Positions 26,095 through 38,074 of a stretch of DNA of 64,000 bases are shown in pieces (position 1 is the first letter of the stretch; each line of letters starts with the position of its first letter). The position numbers and the translations under genes are program-made. The stretch is from Cytophagales bacterium (GTDB lineage: Bacteria > Bacteroidota > Bacteroidia > Cytophagales > Spirosomataceae): positions 1 to 64,000 of the forward strand of contig JAAFJP010000030.1 of the NCBI GenBank assembly GCA_013298125.1, read 5' to 3'. A model generated the notes under the pieces. The model was not told the origin of the DNA. It did no database searches and saw only the letters and a program-made list of their open reading frames with translations.

Positions 26095-26730
26095 TCAGTT
26101 TGAGTAAGTTCTTAAAACTTCTTTTACTGTCAAATTAATTTCAGAAGGTTTTAGTTTGCTTTTATCAATTTTTGATACGTTATGTTGTGTAACAATCCAA
26201 TCAAAAAGTGGTGTTGCGGTTGTATCTTTACTTACGTAAGAATTATCTTTCAAAGAAACCGTAGTTTCTTCAAAACTTCGAGAGTATTGCCGAGTTCGCA
26301 TAATACAAACTCTTAAAAGTCCACGTGTTGGATTATACAAAACTACATAGGGATAGGCAATTGAGCTTGTTTTGACTCCTAAATCTCTTTTCAAAAGCGT
26401 CCATCCATCCTTTGGATACATATCAACTTTTGTAATATCTACGTGGCTATACTTTTGAGAAGCATCCCAGAATGGACTCGTAAAATCATCTTGTACGGGT
26501 TGTCCTAAGTAGTTTAAAAAATTAACGTTCCAGATTCGAGTTGTCCAATCCCAATTATAATTTAAGCTGGAATCAACTCTCACTACATTGATTTCATACT
26601 CAGCAACTAATTTATCCGTGAATTTAATTGTTGGAGTTACTTCAAGAGGAGTAATTTCTGGTTTGTTCTCAGAGGTTTTACAAGAGAATAAAATGATTAT
26701 TAGAATCGAACAGATTATGATACTTTTCAT
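26095..26730 (-). CDS. Hypothetical lipoprotein
   Basis: MKSIIICSILIIILFSC is a lipoprotein signal (Cys17). The remaining 194 residues contain a Thr/Pro linker and then a beta-rich domain with many aromatic residues (NWDWTTRIWNVNFLNYLG, SPFWDASQKYSHVD). No family is recognised. It is flanked by terminators on both sides and appears to be a single-gene unit. Surface or periplasmic location is predicted from the lipobox; function is unknown. Confidence 0.7.
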   Translation of the reverse strand: MKSIIICSILIIILFSCKTSENKPEITPLEVTPTIKFTDKLVAEYEINVVRVDSSLNYNWDWTTRIWNVNFLNYLGQPVQDDFTSPFWDASQKYSHVDITKVDMYPKDGWTLLKRDLGVKTSSIAYPYVVLYNPTRGLLRVCIMRTRQYSRSFEETTVSLKDNSYVSKDTTATPLFDWIVTQHNVSKIDKSKLKPSEINLTVKEVLRTYSN

Positions 26731-26905
26731 AGAGATTGTTATTTAAGTATGTACAATAAATGATATTAGTATCTGATTATCAGAATATTATATCCAAACA
26801 GATACTTGAACTTTTTGTAAATGTACCAAAATTATTCAAAATACCAAATAGAATTTATACCAAATTTATCATACTTCGTTTCGGTTCAAAATATTTCCAG
26901 ATACC

Positions 26906-26949
26906 CAACAAAAAAGCCTTTCAGAGTCATCTAAAAGGCTTTTTTGTTG
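26906..26949. terminator. Bidirectional hairpin terminator of rpmE2
   Basis: CAACAAAAAAGCCTTT and AAAGGCTTTTTTGTTG are arms around an interior loop, 14 bases past the rpmE2 stop codon. The stem core is almost identical to that of the terminator at 25945. Confidence 0.85.
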
Positions 26950-26962
26950 AGTAAGAAAAAAA

Positions 26963-27214
26963 CTATTCAGCTTTCTTACCGCCAAAACGCTTGTAAAATT
27001 TATCAACACGACCCGCTGTATCAAGTAATACGTTTTTACCTGTATAGAATGGGTGCGATTGAGAAGAAACCTCGATTTTGTAAACTGGATACGTAGCTCC
27101 TTCAAATTCAGTTGTCTCAGTAGTATTTACACATGACTGTGTTAAAAATTTGTAATCAGCCGACAAATCGTGGAAAACCACTGGCTTGTAATTTGGATGA
27201 ATTTCTGGTTTCAT
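26963..27214 (-). CDS. rpmE2: 50S ribosomal protein bL31 type B
   Basis: The 83-residue protein starts [20 protein letters not shown] and has the L31 motif [28 protein letters not shown]. It lacks the CxxC Zn-binding pairs of type A L31; only one Cys is present, so it is the zinc-independent type B. Type B is the usual form in many Bacteroidota and does not by itself imply zinc limitation. Length is normal. Confidence 0.96.
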   Translation of the reverse strand: MKPEIHPNYKPVVFHDLSADYKFLTQSCVNTTETTEFEGATYPVYKIEVSSQSHPFYTGKNVLLDTAGRVDKFYKRFGGKKAE

Positions 27215-27229
27215 GATATTTTGTATTGA

Positions 27230-27251
27230 GACGATTCCCGGCCGTCTCTTT
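27230..27251 (-). promoter_or_regulatory. Leader hairpin upstream of rpmE2
   Basis: GAGACG pairs with CGTCTC around a 9-10-base loop, 16 bases before the rpmE2 ATG. A stem here could act as a protein-binding leader element for autoregulation or as a plus-strand terminator because TTTT follows on that strand. Both readings are inference. Confidence 0.35.
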
Positions 27252-27877
27252 TAAGTTGTTAAGTTGTTAAGTCAAAAAATTATAAAGTTTGCTGACTTGA
27301 TAACAGAGTTATAGAATTGGGAGGATGATTATAACTAATATAGAAAAAGACTTTTCAACTATAAAACTTTATAAATCTATAACTGTCCTCAAAAAGGATT
27401 GCAAAATTACGATTTTATTATGAAAATCAAAAATTATTTTATTGTTAAGAGTTCCATTTTTTTAAAGAAAAGTTATCCACAAAAAAATTAAAAAAAAATT
27501 CTATATAACTATTCTAAGTTAGATGTGCCATAACGGTTTGATTGCCCGAAAGTTGTATTGTACATTACGAATAGAACAAATATTCGGACGAGAAATTATG
27601 GATTTTTTTTCGTTGTTTTTAGTTGTAGAAATCCCTATCTTTGAACTGCATATCACAAACAACCACCAAGTAGCCAACATTAAATTTTTCAAATAAGAAA
27701 ACAATTCGCTCACCGCTCCGAGTTAATGTTTGAAAGATTTTCCAAGAAATTATAGTATTTTAAATCGGCGTAGCCAAAACCATTAATTAATCAATTGTAA
27801 GCAATGACCACTTGAAAATTTATGAATACCGCCTTTGTTTATTTTTTCACCCCATTTCCCCCCAAACCCGAGTTATT
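27252..27877. other. Intergenic region with the nrdA promoter and long leader
   Basis: No credible gene is seen in the 660 bases between rpmE2 and nrdA. TATCTTTG at 27636-27643 is a perfect -7 box, preceded after 20 bp by TTG (27613-27615). If used, it gives nrdA a leader of about 230 bases. The ORF of 64 residues on the minus strand (27519-27713) has no support. The leader contains several short A/T stems but no recognised riboswitch. Confidence 0.45.
27613..27643 (+). promoter_or_regulatory. Candidate nrdA promoter
   Basis: TTG-N20-TATCTTTG matches the Bacteroidota promoter pattern, with the -33 box lacking one T. No second strong match lies nearer to the nrdA start. Confidence 0.5.
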
Positions 27878-30358
27878 ATGTACGTTATCAAAAGAGATGG
27901 CAGACGTGAGTCTGTAAAGTTTGACAAGATTACCGCCAGAATCGAAAAACTTTGTTATAGTCTCGACCCCTACTTTGTTCAGCCCTTAGATGTGGCAAAA
28001 AAAGTTATTACTGGACTTTATGATGGAGTAACCACAAGTGAATTAGACAATTTAGCGGCTGAGACGGCAGCCTCGATGACTACCAAGCACCCAGATTACG
28101 CAGTGCTTGCGGCAAGAATAGCAATTTCCAATTTGCACAAAGAGACTCAAAAGTCTTTCTCTGCAACGATGAAACGCTTGTACAATTACATCGACCCTAA
28201 AACGGGTGAAAATGCAGCTTTATTATCAAAAGAGGTTTATGATGTTATCAAAAAGCACGCCGCCGAGTTAGACGGTGCTATCATCTATGACCGTGACTTT
28301 GGTTATGACTATTTCGGTTTCAAGACTTTGGAGAAATCTTATTTGTTGAAATTAGAAAACAAAATCGTAGAACGTCCTCAGCATATGCTTATGCGTGTTG
28401 CCGTAGGAATTCATGGTGCTGAAATTGAGTCGGTTATCGAAACGTATAATCTACTCTCTGAACGTTGGTTTACGCACGCAACGCCTACCTTGTTCAATGC
28501 GGGTACGCCAAAGCCTCAAATGTCTTCTTGTTTCTTATTAACAATGAAAGATGATTCAATTGAGGGGATTTATGATACCTTGAAACAATGTGCTAACATT
28601 TCACAGTCGGCGGGTGGTATTGGTTTATCAATTCATAATATTCGTGCGACGGGGTCTTATATTAAAGGAACAAACGGAACATCAAACGGTATCGTGCCGA
28701 TGTTACGTGTATTCAATGATACGGCTCGTTACGTAGATCAAGGTGGAGGAAAGCGTAAAGGCTCATTTGCCATTTATCTTGAACCTTGGCACGCTGATAT
28801 TTTTGACTTTTTATCATTAAAGAAAAATCACGGAAAAGAAGAAATGAGAGCAAGAGATTTGTTCTACGCTCTTTGGATTCCAGATTTGTTCATGCAACGT
28901 GTCCGTGATAATGATACGTGGTCGTTGTTCTGTCCACACGAGTGTCCAGGTATGGCAGACTCGCACGGAGAGGAGTTTGAGAAATTATATACAGGTTACG
29001 AATTAGCGGGCAAAGCTCGTAAGGTAGTGAAGGCTCAGGATTTATGGTTCGAGATTTTAGAATCACAAACTGAGACGGGTACGCCTTATATGTTGTTCAA
29101 AGACCACGCTAATAAGAAATCAAATCAGCAAAATTTGGGTACAATCAAGTCATCGAACTTATGTACTGAAATTATCCAATATACTTCAAAAGACGAAGTA
29201 GCGGTTTGTAACTTGGCATCGTTGGCGTTGCCTAAATACCTAAAAACTAACGAAAGAGGCTTCTTGGTGTTTGACCACGAAGAATTATACAGAGTTACGA
29301 AGGTTGCGACCAAGAATTTGAACAAAATCATTGACCGCAACTATTATCCAGTAGAAGAGGCACGTACTTCAAACTTCCGTCACCGTCCAATCGGTTTGGG
29401 TGTTCAGGGATTGGCAGATGTGTTTATTATGCTGAGAATGCCGTTTGAATCTGACGAAGCAAAGCAATTGAATAAAGATATATTCGAGACACTTTACTAC
29501 GCAGCAATGGAGGCTTCGATGGAATTAGCCATCAAAGAAGGTCCATACGAATCATGGGCAGGTTCACCAATTTCACAAGGTATCTTCCAGTTTGATATGT
29601 GGGGTGTTACGCCAGAGTCAAAACGTTGGGATTGGGAAGCCTTGCGTGCTAAGGTGAAAGAACACGGTGTTCGTAACTCATTGTTAGTAGCTCCGATGCC
29701 AACGGCTTCGACTTCACAAATCTTGGGTAATAACGAATGCTTCGAACCATATACTTCTAATATTTACGCCCGTAGAGTATTGTCGGGTGAATTTGCGGTA
29801 GTAAACAAACATTTACTTCGTGACTTAGTAAAATTAGGATTGTGGAACGATTCGATGAAAAACAAGTTAATTTCTGCCAACGGTTCAGTACAAAATATCA
29901 AAGAAATTCCTCAGAATTTGAAAGATTTGTACAAAACGGTTTGGGAAATTAAGCAAAAAGTAATTATTGAAATGGCTGCCGACAGAGGTGCGTATATCTG
30001 CCAGTCGCAGTCGTTGAACATACACATTCAAGACCCGAACTTTGGAAAACTTACCTCGATGCACTTCTACGCATGGGAGCAAGGCTTGAAAACTGGGATG
30101 TACTATCTCAGAACAAAAGCTGCCGCCGATGCCATTAAGTTTACAGTCGAGAAGCAAGCCGAAGTGGCAATTGAGCAAGCCAATGTTGTGCAAGAGCATG
30201 AGATGAACTACGAAACGTATGCTGCAACAGCGGCAGTTGCGAAGTCCTCGGCTGCCACGCTCACCGTAGCTGGTTTAGACAACGTACCAGAGCAAAACTG
30301 GTCGGATATGCAATGCTCACTTGATGACCCCGATGGGTGCGTAGCCTGCGGGTCTTAA
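27878..30358 (+). CDS. nrdA: Ribonucleoside-diphosphate reductase alpha subunit (class I)
   Basis: From the ATG at 27878 the 826-residue product begins [20 protein letters not shown], an ATP-cone allosteric domain. The barrel follows with the conserved blocks [28 protein letters not shown], and the radical-transfer motif SNLCTEI (N-x-C-x-E), and [21 protein letters not shown]. The C-terminus DGCVACGS carries the redox Cys pair that is rereduced by thioredoxin or glutaredoxin. It makes dNDPs with NrdB, which is not in the window. The upstream ORF start at 27812 adds residues with no match and is rejected. Confidence 0.96.
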   Translation: MYVIKRDGRRESVKFDKITARIEKLCYSLDPYFVQPLDVAKKVITGLYDGVTTSELDNLAAETAASMTTKHPDYAVLAARIAISNLHKETQKSFSATMKRLYNYIDPKTGENAALLSKEVYDVIKKHAAELDGAIIYDRDFGYDYFGFKTLEKSYLLKLENKIVERPQHMLMRVAVGIHGAEIESVIETYNLLSERWFTHATPTLFNAGTPKPQMSSCFLLTMKDDSIEGIYDTLKQCANISQSAGGIGLSIHNIRATGSYIKGTNGTSNGIVPMLRVFNDTARYVDQGGGKRKGSFAIYLEPWHADIFDFLSLKKNHGKEEMRARDLFYALWIPDLFMQRVRDNDTWSLFCPHECPGMADSHGEEFEKLYTGYELAGKARKVVKAQDLWFEILESQTETGTPYMLFKDHANKKSNQQNLGTIKSSNLCTEIIQYTSKDEVAVCNLASLALPKYLKTNERGFLVFDHEELYRVTKVATKNLNKIIDRNYYPVEEARTSNFRHRPIGLGVQGLADVFIMLRMPFESDEAKQLNKDIFETLYYAAMEASMELAIKEGPYESWAGSPISQGIFQFDMWGVTPESKRWDWEALRAKVKEHGVRNSLLVAPMPTASTSQILGNNECFEPYTSNIYARRVLSGEFAVVNKHLLRDLVKLGLWNDSMKNKLISANGSVQNIKEIPQNLKDLYKTVWEIKQKVIIEMAADRGAYICQSQSLNIHIQDPNFGKLTSMHFYAWEQGLKTGMYYLRTKAAADAIKFTVEKQAEVAIEQANVVQEHEMNYETYAATAAVAKSSAATLTVAGLDNVPEQNWSDMQCSLDDPDGCVACGS

Positions 30359-30380
30359 TAATTTCGAGTAACTTTTTTAG

Positions 30381-30415
30381 AAGCCCTCAATTCTGTTTGG
30401 ATTGGGGGCTTTTTT
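30381..30415 (+). terminator. Intrinsic terminator of nrdA
   Basis: AAGCCCTCAAT and ATTGGGGGCTT pair with a single G-U/mismatch around a 9-base loop and are followed by TTTTTT. Confidence 0.75.
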
Positions 30416-30464
30416 ACTGATTTTTATTTCTTCTCAGAAAAACCTGAAACGTATTGTTCTATAA

Positions 30465-30992
30465 TCAACTATTTTCTTCCTCTTTTTCTAAATTTTCCCA
30501 AACATAAAGGCACACGTTAAGAACATTACCTCCCGCCATAACCTCAGGGAAAGTTGAATGATTTGTTCCTCCCATTTTATCATAAAAAATCTTGGCGGCA
30601 TCATTATTTTCAAGAACCTCCAAATGCAGTTTTGGTTGATGGTAGGTTTCGATACTCCATTGGGAAATCTGTTCCATTAGTTTCTTTCCAATACCTTTTC
30701 CTTTGTGTTCGGGGGAGACGTGAAGGTTGTCGATATAAGTCCCAAATTCTTCATTTTTATTACCAAATGCACAAACAAAACCCGCTAATGAATCATCTAT
30801 TTCACAAAGAATAACGATTTGATTTTCAAGGGGTTGTTCTAATCTTTCAGTCCATACAGACAGACGATTTTCGTGTACGTGATTATCTAAAAAATCATCG
30901 GTAAAAGCCCCACGATAGGTTTTTTGCCAGCTTAAAGAATGTAAGTGAGCTACTTTTTGAATATCTGTGTTATTGGCTATTTTGAATGTCAT
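30465..30992 (-). CDS. GNAT-family N-acetyltransferase
   Basis: The 175-residue protein has the GNAT acetyl-CoA-binding motif in HKGKGIGKKLMEQISQW (motif A, R/Q-x-x-G-x-G/A) and the beta-strand before it, TYIDNLHVSPEH. The C-terminal LEVLENNDAAKIFYDKMGG is motif B. The best match in shape is the RimI-like or spermidine-type single-domain acetyltransferases. Substrate is not predictable. It is minus-strand, convergent with nrdA. Confidence 0.87.
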   Translation of the reverse strand: MTFKIANNTDIQKVAHLHSLSWQKTYRGAFTDDFLDNHVHENRLSVWTERLEQPLENQIVILCEIDDSLAGFVCAFGNKNEEFGTYIDNLHVSPEHKGKGIGKKLMEQISQWSIETYHQPKLHLEVLENNDAAKIFYDKMGGTNHSTFPEVMAGGNVLNVCLYVWENLEKEEENS

Positions 30993-31062
30993 GGTGGTTT
31001 TTTGGGGTTAGGTGAGTTGATGTTAAGTGGTTGCTTATCAATTGATTTTTATACCCTTCCAC

Positions 31063-31180
31063 TGGTTCAAGTCTGTGACTTGGACAGCCTCGTATTGGTT
31101 TCTCTGTTCTTACCCTTCATTACTCTTAGACCAACTTTACCAGACCAATGAGGGTCTGTCCAAGTTGCAAACTTGAACCA
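31063..31180. repeat. Imperfect inverted repeat (MITE-like)
   Basis: Left arm TGGTTCAAGTCTGTGACTTG and right arm CAAGTTGCAAACTTGAACCA pair with one offset, extended by CAGCCTCGTATTGGT against ACCAATGAGGGTCTG. The loop is about 45 bases. It lies in the gap between the acetyltransferase and the small hypothetical gene at 31220. No second copy was noticed in the window. Confidence 0.65.
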
Positions 31181-31219
31181 GAGGCTATCGAACACTTGCA
31201 CCAGATGGAGGCAGATGAG

Positions 31220-31549
31220 TTACTTGATTTTTCTCAACCAAATTTGTGTTTCTACAAATCCTGTTTTATAACTCATAGGAATACAATCCTTATCATCTTT
31301 CATTGATAAAACTTCATGAGTTGGAATAATTCTATCAGCGAAAGCCCACATAGTTTCTTCAAATTCATTTAGACTTTTAGTAGTTGCAATATCAGTTTCA
31401 TCATACTCAATTGGATAACTACCATTTTCTTTAATATATTGTCGTAATAGCAATCTCCAAATTGATTTGTCGTAGTAAAAATTATGACTGTAAAATAAAT
31501 TTGCAAGGCTTGTTTCTTTCTTGAAGTTTGACATTGATTTACTTATCAT
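31220..31549 (-). CDS. Hypothetical protein
   Basis: The 109-residue ORF starts at the ATG at 31549 or, more probably, at the one at 31534 (MSNFKKETSLANLF). It has aromatic and acidic residues spread throughout (FYYDKSIWRLLLRQYI, WAFADRIIPTHEVL) and no signal peptide. No family is recognised. It is downstream of the membrane protein gene on the same strand with a 73-bp gap, so an operon is possible. Confidence 0.5.
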   Translation of the reverse strand: MISKSMSNFKKETSLANLFYSHNFYYDKSIWRLLLRQYIKENGSYPIEYDETDIATTKSLNEFEETMWAFADRIIPTHEVLSMKDDKDCIPMSYKTGFVETQIWLRKIK

Positions 31550-31622
31550 GAAACTGTTGATTATTATTTTATTGATACTAAGATAACTTTTAGAATAGCA
31601 TTATAAAGAAGAGAAATACAGT

Positions 31623-32489
31623 CTATTCTGAAAATAGCTTAAATTTAAGCTTTGTTTTTAATTCATCCCAAAAATTATTTTTTATTTTTTTTACTTCAAT
31701 TTTTTTAACATCTTCATTTTTCAGTATTTCAGCTTTTCGTTCCGAATTGCAATATAAATATGTGTATTTTGAGGTTTTCCCCAAATATTTATAATCATTA
31801 TTGGATTCAAAAAATTTACCTTCATTAGTAACTATTGTAATGTGTTTGTCATTATCAAATAAAATAGCATCTCTATCACAATACGCTAATCCTATTGTAA
31901 AAAGTAAAATAGTAATTATTGCACTACTAGTAACAGCAAACTTAGGTGCACCAAATTCTTCCTCATCCTGACTCATTAAATTTTCAATTATAACAAATAA
32001 CGATTGGAATACGTAACAAGCGGTAAGACATAACAACAAAAGATTACTGAAAAAGTAAAAAAGAATAGAACTTATTAAAAATACTGTTATGGTTATTTTA
32101 CGCCACCTTTTTCTATTTTGAAAATAATTTCTTATTCCATTCTCTATCCATTCAGGGTTTGAATCCGTAGAAAAATTCAAATGCTCGTTATTTCTTTCCC
32201 CTAAAAACTTTATCATACCAAGAGAATAGAAAAGTATTACAATTACAAATAATACGATAAAGCTAATATCATTTAAGAATAATAGTACTATTTCTGTTAG
32301 ATCTAAGTACTCTAAAATATTTATATCAAATAAGGAATAGTATATTTTAAGTTTTAAAAAACCAACGAAAATTAAGCATAGACTTAAAATGGGCAACATT
32401 TCGATTAAACTACGTTTCTCATTAGTATTTGATTCTGCGGTTTCAGTGTCTTCTATTGATTCTTCTTCGGATTGGGTTAATTCTTGCAT
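31623..32489 (-). CDS. Hypothetical multi-pass membrane protein
   Basis: With the ATG at 32489 the protein is 288 residues: a short acidic N-terminal tail (SEEESIEDTETAES), four membrane-spanning segments (around LPILSLCLIFVGFL, DISFIVLFVIVILFYSLGMI, ITVFLISSILFYFFSNLLLLCL and AIITILLFTIGLAY) and a soluble C-terminal domain of about 90 residues with lysine-rich strands. The longer start at 32522 is less likely. No family is recognised. It lies just downstream of gyrB on the same strand behind a terminator hairpin. Confidence 0.6.
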   Translation of the reverse strand: MQELTQSEEESIEDTETAESNTNEKRSLIEMLPILSLCLIFVGFLKLKIYYSLFDINILEYLDLTEIVLLFLNDISFIVLFVIVILFYSLGMIKFLGERNNEHLNFSTDSNPEWIENGIRNYFQNRKRWRKITITVFLISSILFYFFSNLLLLCLTACYVFQSLFVIIENLMSQDEEEFGAPKFAVTSSAIITILLFTIGLAYCDRDAILFDNDKHITIVTNEGKFFESNNDYKYLGKTSKYTYLYCNSERKAEILKNEDVKKIEVKKIKNNFWDELKTKLKFKLFSE

Positions 32490-32510
32490 TACTATTTGGG
32501 TTAAAAATAA

Positions 32511-32545
32511 AATAGCCTGCAATACACTAATATTACAGGCTACAA
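32511..32545 (-). terminator. Terminator of gyrB
   Basis: TAGCCTG and CAGGCTA form the stem; read on the minus strand it is followed by TTTTATTTTT. It overlaps the discarded upstream start of the membrane protein gene. Confidence 0.6.
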
Positions 32546-32560
32546 AATATCAATTAAAAT

Positions 32561-34882
<2,322 letters not shown>

Positions 34883-35008
34883 TTACTTTTCCTCTTCGGA
34901 ATCAAATTCTATCAATTTTATAAACTTTTCTTGTTCTTCAAAAGGCATTTTTTCAAATACTTCGTATAAACCCTGAGCCGTTGGATGAACTAACAATGTA
35001 TCTTCCAT
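34883..35008 (-). CDS. Small hypothetical protein (41 residues)
   Basis: The ORF begins MEDTLLVHPTAQGLYEVF and ends IEFDSEEEK, with a helical EEQEKFIKLIEF segment. It is acidic and amphipathic and resembles short antitoxin-like or adaptor proteins, with a helix reminiscent of the DUF2281 antitoxin at 346. No partner toxin is adjacent. It could be an orphan antitoxin or a chance ORF; codon use reads as coding. Confidence 0.4.
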   Translation of the reverse strand: MEDTLLVHPTAQGLYEVFEKMPFEEQEKFIKLIEFDSEEEK

Positions 35009-35216
35009 AATTCGTTAATTTTTGATTAAATGTAAAAATACAAAAAATCCTTCGTACGTACTAACGTTTGTGGATTTTTGAGGGAAAATTGAGCGAAAAA
35101 AAGGGTATTTTTTCACATTTGTTATTGTGGGTTTTTGTTGCTCTAATTTCAAGGATAAAATTTTGCTTTTCGAAATACTATTTTTGTAAGAAAATCAAGA
35201 ACTCAGACAAACCTTT

Positions 35217-35224
35217 TACCTTTG
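35217..35224 (+). promoter_or_regulatory. Candidate -7 element of the glycan gene cluster
   Basis: TACCTTTG matches the Bacteroidota -7 consensus exactly, 28 bp before the first glycosyltransferase ATG. No clear TTTG -33 box is at the usual distance. Confidence 0.45.
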
Positions 35225-35252
35225 TCATTGAGAATTTTTAAAATGACATTGT

Positions 35253-36218
35253 ATGCCCAATCTTTTATTCATTGCCCCTGACACGGCTAATATCTACGAA
35301 GTCATTTTAGATGGATTCAAAACATTTACACCAAATCTTGAAATTGATTTTATGATGAGTACCGTTCCAAGGTATAAATACAAAAATACGGGCGAAAAGG
35401 TCAGTAATTTTCTCTATAAAACCTTTCTAAATCGTAATAAAAAAGATATTTACGAACGTGAGGTTATCCAAGAACGATTGGAAAATTTGAAAGAGCAATA
35501 CGATGCTATTTTCTTTATTCACCCTGATTTTTTTACTGATTCCGAACTCCAATTCCTAAAATCTAAAACCAATCATTTTATTGCCTACTATTGGGATGCG
35601 ATGGCGTTTTTCCCACGAAAAGAAAAGATTATGCCCTTTTTTGATAAAGTCTATTCCTTTGATAATGAGGATTGTAGAAAGTATAATTTAGAATTATTGA
35701 CCAATTTTTATTATTACGAACCTGAATCTGTTGAAGTCGAAAACACATTGTTTTGTATTTCTCATCTTGAAAAAAGACGCTACGAATTGTTTAATAGAAT
35801 GGGGAAATATTTGGAGGGTAATAACATCAATTTTCGGTTTATGACCCGCCAATCGGTTGAGAAATTGAAGAGTCCGTATATCGAATACATGAAGGAGTCA
35901 ATTCCTTATCCTGAGATGTTGAAATTATTAAATCATTATGCCGTAATTTTGGATATTGCCAAGCCCAATCAGGCGGGACTTTCATTCAGAATTTTTGAGA
36001 GTTTGGGTATGAATAAAAAGATAATTACCAATAATCGGGCGGTGATGGAATACGACTTTTATAACCCAAATAATATCTTAGTCATTGATTTTGAGAACAT
36101 TAGCATCCCAAAATCATTCTTTGAAACGCCCTTTGAACCCATTGATGAGGCAATAAAACAAAAATATCACTTGCGAACTTTTATTTGGCGAGTAGTAGGA
36201 AATATTGTGAAACTATAA
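35253..36218 (+). CDS. GT-B fold glycosyltransferase-like protein
   Basis: The 321-residue protein has the order of short Bacteroidota surface-glycan transferases: an N-terminal Rossmann part (LLFIAPDTANIYEVILDGFK, AIFFIHPDFFTDSELQFL) and a C-terminal donor-binding part with AGLSFRIFESLGMNKKIITNN, where the acidic Glu of the 'E-x-x-G-x' donor motif sits. CgeB-like spore/LPS transferases share this layout. It is the first gene of a plus-strand glycan unit and is 18 bp from the next gene. Sugar donor is unknown. Confidence 0.65.
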   Translation: MPNLLFIAPDTANIYEVILDGFKTFTPNLEIDFMMSTVPRYKYKNTGEKVSNFLYKTFLNRNKKDIYEREVIQERLENLKEQYDAIFFIHPDFFTDSELQFLKSKTNHFIAYYWDAMAFFPRKEKIMPFFDKVYSFDNEDCRKYNLELLTNFYYYEPESVEVENTLFCISHLEKRRYELFNRMGKYLEGNNINFRFMTRQSVEKLKSPYIEYMKESIPYPEMLKLLNHYAVILDIAKPNQAGLSFRIFESLGMNKKIITNNRAVMEYDFYNPNNILVIDFENISIPKSFFETPFEPIDEAIKQKYHLRTFIWRVVGNIVKL

Positions 36219-36236
36219 AAATAAACCCTCCATAGA

Positions 36237-37211
36237 ATGAAATGCAAAATCTGTTCTAACGAAGAAAATAACACGCCATACGTCCTGCGAGAGATGATGT
36301 TTGGAACGAAGGAAGCCTTTGATTATTTCCAATGCTCAAACTGTGATTGTATTCAAATCAAAGAAGTCCCTCAAAACTTGGGAGATTATTATCCTTCAAA
36401 TTATTACTCTTTCTCTGATAGTACCTACAAGATTAAGAAACTCAATTACTTTAAGAAATTACAGTACGAACACCTGTCGGGTATGAAACCAAGTTTGCTC
36501 GGGGCGATTGTTTCTTATAAATACAAATCGGGTTTTGCGGATGTCTATAAATGGTGTAAATCCATGAATCTAAGAGACAAAAACGCCAAAATTATAGATA
36601 TTGGCTGTGGTGGAGGCGAACTTTTGAAACGAATGGAAGTTTTGGGATTTACCGATTTGACAGGTTCAGACCCATTTATCGAAAAAGACGTTTATTTGAG
36701 TGATAAACTTAGACTTTTGAAGAAAGATATTTCAGAATTACAAGGAAAATACGACATTATCATGCTTCATCATTGTCTTGAACACATGGATAATCATGCA
36801 GAGGTATTGACGCAATTAGATAATCTTTTAGCTGACAATGGACGATTGTTAATTCGTATTCCTGTGGTGAGTAAGCCCCTTTTTGAACAATATGGAGTCA
36901 AATTATTCAGCCTCGACCCACCACGACACTTATTTGTACATTCTCCCAAAAGTATTAAATATATTGTTGAAAAACAGGGATTTGAGATTTTGGAATCGTA
37001 CCACGATGCCAACGTTATCAACATTATTGCGAGTGAGCAATACAAGCATGATATTGAGTATGGAAATAAAGAAAAAAGCTATGCAGTAAGTCCGAAAGTT
37101 TCTATTTTTTCATCCAAAGAAATCAAAACATTCAAACAACAAATGGCAAAATTGAATGCTGATAGAGAAAGTGATACGATGGCATTGGTGCTTAGAAAGA
37201 AATTAAAATGA
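36237..37211 (+). CDS. SAM-dependent methyltransferase with N-terminal Zn-ribbon
   Basis: The protein (324 residues) starts MKCKICSNEENN and has a second CxxC (FQCSNCDCIQ), giving a zinc-ribbon of the type found in class I methyltransferases of glycan clusters. IIDIGCGGGELLKRMEVLG is the SAM-binding motif I, and DIIMLHHCLEHMDNH is motif II (post I). Together with its neighbours it probably methylates a sugar or lipid-linked intermediate. It overlaps the next gene by 4 bp (ATGA). Confidence 0.85.
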   Translation: MKCKICSNEENNTPYVLREMMFGTKEAFDYFQCSNCDCIQIKEVPQNLGDYYPSNYYSFSDSTYKIKKLNYFKKLQYEHLSGMKPSLLGAIVSYKYKSGFADVYKWCKSMNLRDKNAKIIDIGCGGGELLKRMEVLGFTDLTGSDPFIEKDVYLSDKLRLLKKDISELQGKYDIIMLHHCLEHMDNHAEVLTQLDNLLADNGRLLIRIPVVSKPLFEQYGVKLFSLDPPRHLFVHSPKSIKYIVEKQGFEILESYHDANVINIIASEQYKHDIEYGNKEKSYAVSPKVSIFSSKEIKTFKQQMAKLNADRESDTMALVLRKKLK

Positions 37212-38074
37212 ATATCCTCTACTTAGTCTTTGGTGAAAACCAGCAAAATCATGCTCAGGCGTACTTTTCTATCTGTTCGTTCCTCGGGCAGATGGATGCA
37301 CATGACCGTGTGTATGTGATGACGGATGCCCCTGATTTTTATGAAAGACTGAACGGAAAGATTGAAATTATAACGATAAATAAAACGCAATTAGACGACT
37401 GGCAAGGCAAACATCAATTCTTTTGGAGAGCAAAAATCAAAGCAATTGAGCATATTTGTAGGCTTCATCCAGACGAAGCTATTTTGTATTCGGACACTGA
37501 TACGTTTCTGTATTCAGACATAAAAATCTTAAAATCTGACCTCGAAAATCCCGTCATGCACCTCAACGAAGGGGCATTATCTCAGTTGAAAAGTAAGACT
37601 GAGAAATTGATGTGGCAACAAGTTGGAAATAAAGTTTTCGGAGGGGTTTTAATTCAGCCTCACCACGCTATGTGGAATGCTGGCGTAGTAGGCGTTCCTG
37701 CTCATAAAGGATTGGAAATCTGTCAATTAGCTCTTGATATTTGTGATGATATGTTGGTAGCAAACGTTACCCGAAGGCTGATTGAGCAATTTGCTTTGGG
37801 AGTAGCTTTGTCAGAAAATGGAGACATGAAACCCGCTGAAAATTATATCGGACATTATTGGTCAAACAAAGAAGAATGGAGCGTTGCCATCCAACGATTT
37901 ATCATTAATTCTTCTTTGAAAAATAACAGCTTAAAGGTTGATATTCAAGATATTAAGCAATTTGATTTTAGTAAAATAGCCATCTTGAAACGGATTCCAA
38001 ATACGCAGAGACGTTTGAAGAAATTAATTGAAAAATGGTTTCCTTCGGAAGATAAGGGGTTTGTAAGCAAATGA
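37208..38074 (+). CDS. Glycosyltransferase-like protein (GT-A, DxD)
   Basis: The 288-residue protein has the pattern of GT-A sugar transferases: an opening MNILYLVFGENQQNH strand, HRVY-type strand turns and ILYSDTDTFLYSDIKIL with a D-T-D metal-binding site around residue 100. The middle contains WNAGVVGVPAHKG, a typical segment before the catalytic loop. No exact GT family can be assigned. It overlaps the methyltransferase upstream and the GT4 gene downstream by 4 bp each, so the four genes are translated together. Confidence 0.65.
   Translation: MNILYLVFGENQQNHAQAYFSICSFLGQMDAHDRVYVMTDAPDFYERLNGKIEIITINKTQLDDWQGKHQFFWRAKIKAIEHICRLHPDEAILYSDTDTFLYSDIKILKSDLENPVMHLNEGALSQLKSKTEKLMWQQVGNKVFGGVLIQPHHAMWNAGVVGVPAHKGLEICQLALDICDDMLVANVTRRLIEQFALGVALSENGDMKPAENYIGHYWSNKEEWSVAIQRFIINSSLKNNSLKVDIQDIKQFDFSKIAILKRIPNTQRRLKKLIEKWFPSEDKGFVSK

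Noticed and set aside
27519-27713. 64-residue minus-strand ORF upstream of nrdA
   Set aside because: Overlaps the best promoter match for nrdA and has low-complexity, unlikely composition despite a hydrophobic stretch near the N-terminus.
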